In this document: positions 60,340-64,000 of the stretch, piece by piece
How positions within the stretch are numbered: position 1 is the first letter of the stretch
Layout of the letters: each line of letters starts with the position of its first letter
Origin: Verrucomicrobiota bacterium
GTDB taxonomy: Bacteria > Verrucomicrobiota > Kiritimatiellia > JAKQHR01
Direction of reading: 5' to 3'
Assembly (NCBI GenBank): GCA_029557905.1
Contig: JAKQHR010000053.1
Location: 1 to 64,000 of the forward strand
Length of the DNA: 64,000 bases
Notes under the pieces: model-generated
Seen by the model: the letters and a program-made list of their open reading frames with translations, nothing else
What the model was told of the DNA's origin: nothing
Database searches by the model: none
Position numbers and translations under genes: made by a program

Positions 60340-62487
60340 CTACCGCTGCGCGGTCGGCATATAGGCGTCACGCGTATAGTCCTGAAGCATGCGGGCCGCA
60401 CTGAAGCCCGGAATGATGGTCGCCATGGATTCCTTCATCCACTGGACCCATTCGCACGGACATCCGGCGGTGCGGTTCTGGTAGTAGAGCGGAATGATCT
60501 GGTTTTGCAGAATATCGTACAGCGAAGTCGAGTCGCGATAATCCTGCTCATCCTCGTTGTCAATATGGTGTTCGCTTCCGATGATCCATCCGTTCTTCCC
60601 GTTGTGGGCCTCCGGCCACCAGCCGTCGGAGACGCTGAAATTCAGCGCGCCGTTGATGGCAGCCTTCATGCCGCTGGTGCCGCTGGCTTCCCGCGGCCGG
60701 CGCGGAGTGTTCATCCACACATCCACGCCCTGCACCAGATGACGCGCAATGCGGATGTCGTAGTCCTCCACAAAGAAGATGTAGCCCTTGAGATCAGAAT
60801 AGATGGCCTTGGTGACAATGTCCCGGATGAGATCCTGCCCCGGCTCATCGGCCGGATGGGCCTTGCCCGAGAACACAATCTGCACGGGGTGCTCGGCATT
60901 GGTAATGATCTGCCGCAGCCGGTCATAGTCGCGGAAAATCAGGCCGGCGCGCTTGTAGGTGGCAAAGCGCCGCGCAAAGCCGATGGTCAGCACATTGGGG
61001 TCGAGCATGCGGTTCATCTCCCGAATGCTGTCCGGACCTTTGCCGTGACGGGCAAACTGCTCCACGAGACGGTGACGCACAAGGCGGATCATCCTGTCCT
61101 TTTGGCTTTGATGAGCGGCCCACAGGTCCTTGTCCCGTATCTTGAGGATGCCCTTCCAGAATTCGGGGTCGTCCTCGTGTCCGATCCAGCCGGTGCCCAG
61201 AGCTTCTTCGATGATCGTCCGGATATCGTGTCCCAGCCAGGTTGTGATATGAACACCGTTGGTGACGGATTTAATGTTCTGATCCGTCGGCTTTGCGCCG
61301 GGATACAAGTGATGCCACATGTGGTTGGCCACTTCACCGTGAAGCTTGCTGACGCCATTGCTGTAGTGGCTGAAACGCAGGCCGACGGCCGTGAGATTAA
61401 ACGGCTGTGATCCGCCTTCCGGATAGGATTTTCCCAGATCCAGCATCTGATGCACATCCACTCCCATTTTATCGGTGAAAACCCGCATGTACTTCTCGAC
61501 GAGCGAGGCCTCGAAAGCCTCATTGCCCGCCGGCACAGGAGTATGCGTGGTGAAAAGGGTGTTGACCCGGATGGCCTCGGAGGCTTCCTTCCATGTCATG
61601 CCTTCGGCCAGATGAGCGCGCATGCGCTCCACCACCTGAAACGCGGAGTGGCCCTCGTTCATGTGCCACACGGCGGGCTGTATCTTCAGCTCCTGAAGCG
61701 CGCGCACGCCGCCGATGCCCAGCATAATCTCCTGACAGAGACGCATTTCGCGGCCGCGCACATACAACTGGGATGTCATGGGCCGGTCGCCGGGATCATT
61801 TTCAAGGATATCGGTGTCCAGCAGATAAAGCTGAACGCGGCCGACAGCGAGCTGCCACACGCGCGCATACACCTGGCGATCGGGATAATCCACGGTAACA
61901 ACAAGATCGCGGCCCGCGGCATTATGCATGGGCCGGAGCGGCAGGCGGTAGAAGTCAAAATTGTTGTAGATGTGGTGCTGCCGGCCGTCGAGGTCAATCG
62001 CCTGGTGAAAATATCCTTTGCGATACAGCACTCCGACGCCCACAAACGGAATGCCGAGGTCGCTGGCGGCTTTGGCATGATCCCCGGAAAGCACCCCGAG
62101 ACCGCCGCAGTAAATGCCTAGGCTTTCGTGGAGTCCAAACTCGGTGCTGAAATATGCGATCTTATCGCCCTTGTATTCAGGATACTGCTGCTGGAACCAG
62201 GTGGGCTCATCGGGGTTCATGTAGCGATCGAAGTCGCGGATGACTTTTCTGTACTGCGACATGAAATTGCCGCCGCCGTTGAGCAGCCGGTCCCAGTGAT
62301 GCGGTTCAATGTTGATCAGAAGTTCAACCGGATTGCGGTAGCGGCCCCAGAGATATGCATCAATATTTGAGAAAAGCAGGCGGGCTTCAGGAGTCCATGA
62401 CCACCACAGGTTGTAGGCGAGATCGCGCAGGCGCGCGAACTCCTGAGGGACCTGAATATCCGCAACTGGAATCGGTTCAATAGCCAT
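60340..62487 (-). CDS. glgP: Alpha-glucan (glycogen/maltodextrin) phosphorylase, short bacterial type
   Basis: 715 residues of the short GT35 type: the N-terminal region LRDLAYNLWWSWTPEARLLF, the active-site region FGLHESLGIYCGGLGVLSGDH, and the PLP-lysine motif EASGTSGMKAAINGALN near 599. It cleaves alpha-1,4-glucans with phosphate to release glucose 1-phosphate in the cytoplasm, feeding glycolysis. The ATG has a strong AAGGAGC ribosome-binding site. Transcription is divergent from the sensor gene. No glycogen synthesis gene is in view. Confidence 0.93.
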   Translation of the reverse strand: MAIEPIPVADIQVPQEFARLRDLAYNLWWSWTPEARLLFSNIDAYLWGRYRNPVELLINIEPHHWDRLLNGGGNFMSQYRKVIRDFDRYMNPDEPTWFQQQYPEYKGDKIAYFSTEFGLHESLGIYCGGLGVLSGDHAKAASDLGIPFVGVGVLYRKGYFHQAIDLDGRQHHIYNNFDFYRLPLRPMHNAAGRDLVVTVDYPDRQVYARVWQLAVGRVQLYLLDTDILENDPGDRPMTSQLYVRGREMRLCQEIMLGIGGVRALQELKIQPAVWHMNEGHSAFQVVERMRAHLAEGMTWKEASEAIRVNTLFTTHTPVPAGNEAFEASLVEKYMRVFTDKMGVDVHQMLDLGKSYPEGGSQPFNLTAVGLRFSHYSNGVSKLHGEVANHMWHHLYPGAKPTDQNIKSVTNGVHITTWLGHDIRTIIEEALGTGWIGHEDDPEFWKGILKIRDKDLWAAHQSQKDRMIRLVRHRLVEQFARHGKGPDSIREMNRMLDPNVLTIGFARRFATYKRAGLIFRDYDRLRQIITNAEHPVQIVFSGKAHPADEPGQDLIRDIVTKAIYSDLKGYIFFVEDYDIRIARHLVQGVDVWMNTPRRPREASGTSGMKAAINGALNFSVSDGWWPEAHNGKNGWIIGSEHHIDNEDEQDYRDSTSLYDILQNQIIPLYYQNRTAGCPCEWVQWMKESMATIIPGFSAARMLQDYTRDAYMPTAQR

Positions 62488-62580
62488 ATCTTTGCTCCTT
62501 CACATCGTTCATTTAAACAGAGCGGTACAGGTAAAACGGTTGACGCCATCTTTTCAAGTACAAAACTCCATTTTATTCTC

Positions 62581-62609
62581 TTAACATCAAATACCGGCAG
62601 ATGTAGTAT
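62581..62609 (+). promoter_or_regulatory. Sigma-70 type promoter of the HAMP/GAF gene
   Basis: TTAACA, a 17-nt spacer and TAGTAT, 5 of 6 and 4 of 6 matches, about 77 nt before the ATG at 62686. Confidence 0.5.
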
Positions 62610-62685
62610 GAGGTTCTTTTCAGGGGCACATGCCGTTTGTGCGCACCGGAATAAGTTATGCAGCCGAAACAAGGAAGCGATTAGA

Positions 62686-64000
62686 ATGGGCGAAGTTCAA
62701 CTGCGGATAGATACGGAGGAGTCCCCGTCCATTCCGATGCCCGCCCAGCGGCCGGCAATCCCCCCGCCGCCCCAGCTGAAAGCTCCCGCTCACCGCCATT
62801 TGCGGTTCGCGCACAAGATCACCCTGCTCGCCGTATGCATGATTATTCTGACTGGACTGAGTATCACGTTTCTTACCGTCACTCAGTTCAAGCGGGAGAT
62901 GTATGAGCGCGAGCGCAGTTCGGCCTACATGGCCTACAGCGCGGTGGTCAATTATCTCACCGCCCACCATCATTCTCATCGCGGCACATTCAGCGCCAAG
63001 GCCATGGATTATGTGATCCGCAACAAAATGCTCCGGCTCAGGGAGGACATGGATGCCTATATCACGCACCGGCCGGAACGGCTGGTTGTGTTTGATGAGC
63101 GGGGCGCGCCGATTTATGAATTCATCCGCACCGAAGAGTTTGGCCCGCCCCGAGCCGCGCCTCTTCCTGCCGACCGCCTGCCCCAGAACGTCCGGCTTGA
63201 TTACGACCGCCGCAGCGGAATGGTGCATCTGCGCGGCCCCATTGCCGTGCAGGATGAAGATGTGCCGGGTTATGTTGAAATATCCTTCCCCTGCAGCATC
63301 TGGCAGAAGGTGAACATCCTTTTCACACAGGCGTTTCTGATCATGTGCGGGGTGATTCTGATTGCCATTGTGGTTACGCTGACGCTGGATCAGCGGGTGC
63401 TGGCTCCCATCGCCGCGCTGACCGCCGCCGCCCAGCGCATTCGCAAGGGCGACCTGAGTCAGCAGGTTCCCGTGAAATCCGATGATGAAATTGGAACACT
63501 GGCCTCGACGTTCAACAACATGATCAGTTCTCTCAAGATGCGCATATCCCTGCTGCACTCCATTCAGGACTGGACTGTGCGCATCGGGAAGGAACTTGAA
63601 AGCGAGCGCCTCTACGGAACGCTGGTGGCGATGTTTTCGGTCGTTTCCACTTCGCGCGCCTGCCGGATCTACACGTACGATAAAGCCCGCAAGGAACTGC
63701 AGATCCAGCTTGAACGGGGCGCGGCTCATCTCCCGGAACCGCAGAACGACCAGCTCACCATCCGGGCCCTGCATCAGCGCTGGACCGAGTTCCTGAAAGC
63801 GGACGGAAAGATCGTCAGCGATCCGACCGGCGCCGTGGAACTGGCGATTCCCCTGATCTCCGGCGAAAAACCGATCGGGGCGATCCGCATCGGCCGCAAG
63901 CAGGACGGAACGGTTTTCAGCGATGAGGAGGTCACGATCCTGCAGACGCTGGCCCAGCACGCTTCCGTTTCGCTGGACAATGCGCACCTGTATGAAGAGC
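62686..64000 (+). CDS. Membrane sensor with HAMP and GAF domains, C-terminus outside the window
   Basis: An open frame from ATG 62686 (AAGGA upstream) to the window end, 438 residues visible. Order: a Pro-rich cytoplasmic N-terminus, membrane helix about 45-66, a periplasmic sensing region (about 68-212) with a His-rich patch (AHHHSHRG), a second helix about 215-236, a HAMP domain (about 237-290, VLAPIAALTAAAQRI and DEIGTLASTFNNM), then a GAF domain (about 305-435) ending AQHASVSLDNAHLYEE, where a signalling helix starts. The output is lost: histidine kinase, diguanylate cyclase or PP2C phosphatase are all possible. Ligand unknown. Confidence 0.83.
   Translation, partial: MGEVQLRIDTEESPSIPMPAQRPAIPPPPQLKAPAHRHLRFAHKITLLAVCMIILTGLSITFLTVTQFKREMYERERSSAYMAYSAVVNYLTAHHHSHRGTFSAKAMDYVIRNKMLRLREDMDAYITHRPERLVVFDERGAPIYEFIRTEEFGPPRAAPLPADRLPQNVRLDYDRRSGMVHLRGPIAVQDEDVPGYVEISFPCSIWQKVNILFTQAFLIMCGVILIAIVVTLTLDQRVLAPIAALTAAAQRIRKGDLSQQVPVKSDDEIGTLASTFNNMISSLKMRISLLHSIQDWTVRIGKELESERLYGTLVAMFSVVSTSRACRIYTYDKARKELQIQLERGAAHLPEPQNDQLTIRALHQRWTEFLKADGKIVSDPTGAVELAIPLISGEKPIGAIRIGRKQDGTVFSDEEVTILQTLAQHASVSLDNAHLYEE

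Noticed and set aside
62656-63987. Long minus-strand open frame of 443 codons
   Set aside because: It is antisense to the HAMP/GAF sensor, whose plus-strand frame has a ribosome-binding site, two membrane helices and clear HAMP and GAF motifs. The long antisense frame follows from GC-rich codon bias.

Overview
The window is chromosomal DNA of a GC-rich Gram-negative bacterium, most like the Kiritimatiellota/Verrucomicrobiota side of the PVC superphylum. The taxonomic reading is inference from gene content: a type IV pilus gene block that looks like Amuc_1098-1102 of Akkermansia, a DksA-type protein with a long Lys/Ala/Pro tail beside ileS and lspA, large secreted beta-helix and Ig-like proteins ending in thrombospondin-type-3 (DxDGDG) motifs, and lpxA, which implies lipopolysaccharide. 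No phage, insertion sequence, CRISPR array or rRNA was seen.

Layout. 1-4.4 kb: a truncated serine-hydrolase lipoprotein, a small ThiS/MoaD-like protein, a cluster of TTCCA..TGGAA inverted repeats, an SGNH lipoprotein and a large GT-C membrane glycosyltransferase. 4.4-8.4 kb: two small membrane proteins, an exbB-exbD-tonB operon and a ROK sugar kinase. 8.4-12.9 kb: PilO/PilN-like genes divergent from a four-gene minor (pseudo)pilin operon behind a sigma-54-type promoter. 13.1-17.4 kb: a secreted beta-helix protein carrying a 10-G tract, and a TMTC-like membrane/TPR protein. 17.4-26.7 kb: an arn-like operon (ArnT-, ArnB-, ArnC-, ArnD- and ArnA-formyltransferase-like) with a divergent second ArnT-like paralog and a methyltransferase. 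26.9-33.7 kb: an operon of exonuclease, GT-C protein, coaE, rho and a VWA protein. 33.8-41.5 kb: the secretin/PilM-type pilus operon behind a good sigma-70 promoter. 41.6-49.8 kb: housekeeping genes lpxA, radC, hflX, miaA, lspA, dksA-like and ileS. 49.8-56.3 kb: a hairpin-rich spacer, an approximately 1850-residue secreted Ig/TIG protein and tRNA-Gly(CCC). 56.5-58.2 kb: three tandem Hsp20 genes behind a second sigma-54-type promoter with an upstream palindrome. 58.2-64 kb: an aldo/keto reductase with a ferredoxin tail, an RlmM-like methyltransferase, an alpha-glucan phosphorylase and the start of a HAMP/GAF signalling protein that runs off the end.

Together the genes describe a cell investing heavily in its envelope: at least five GT-C-type membrane glycosyltransferases, an amino-sugar lipid-carrier pathway, two type IV pilus loci, Ton-type energy coupling and large secreted repeat proteins. 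Reading frames are tightly packed, often with 4-nt ATGA or GTGA overlaps. That makes the one broken junction, the start of miaA after lspA, stand out.
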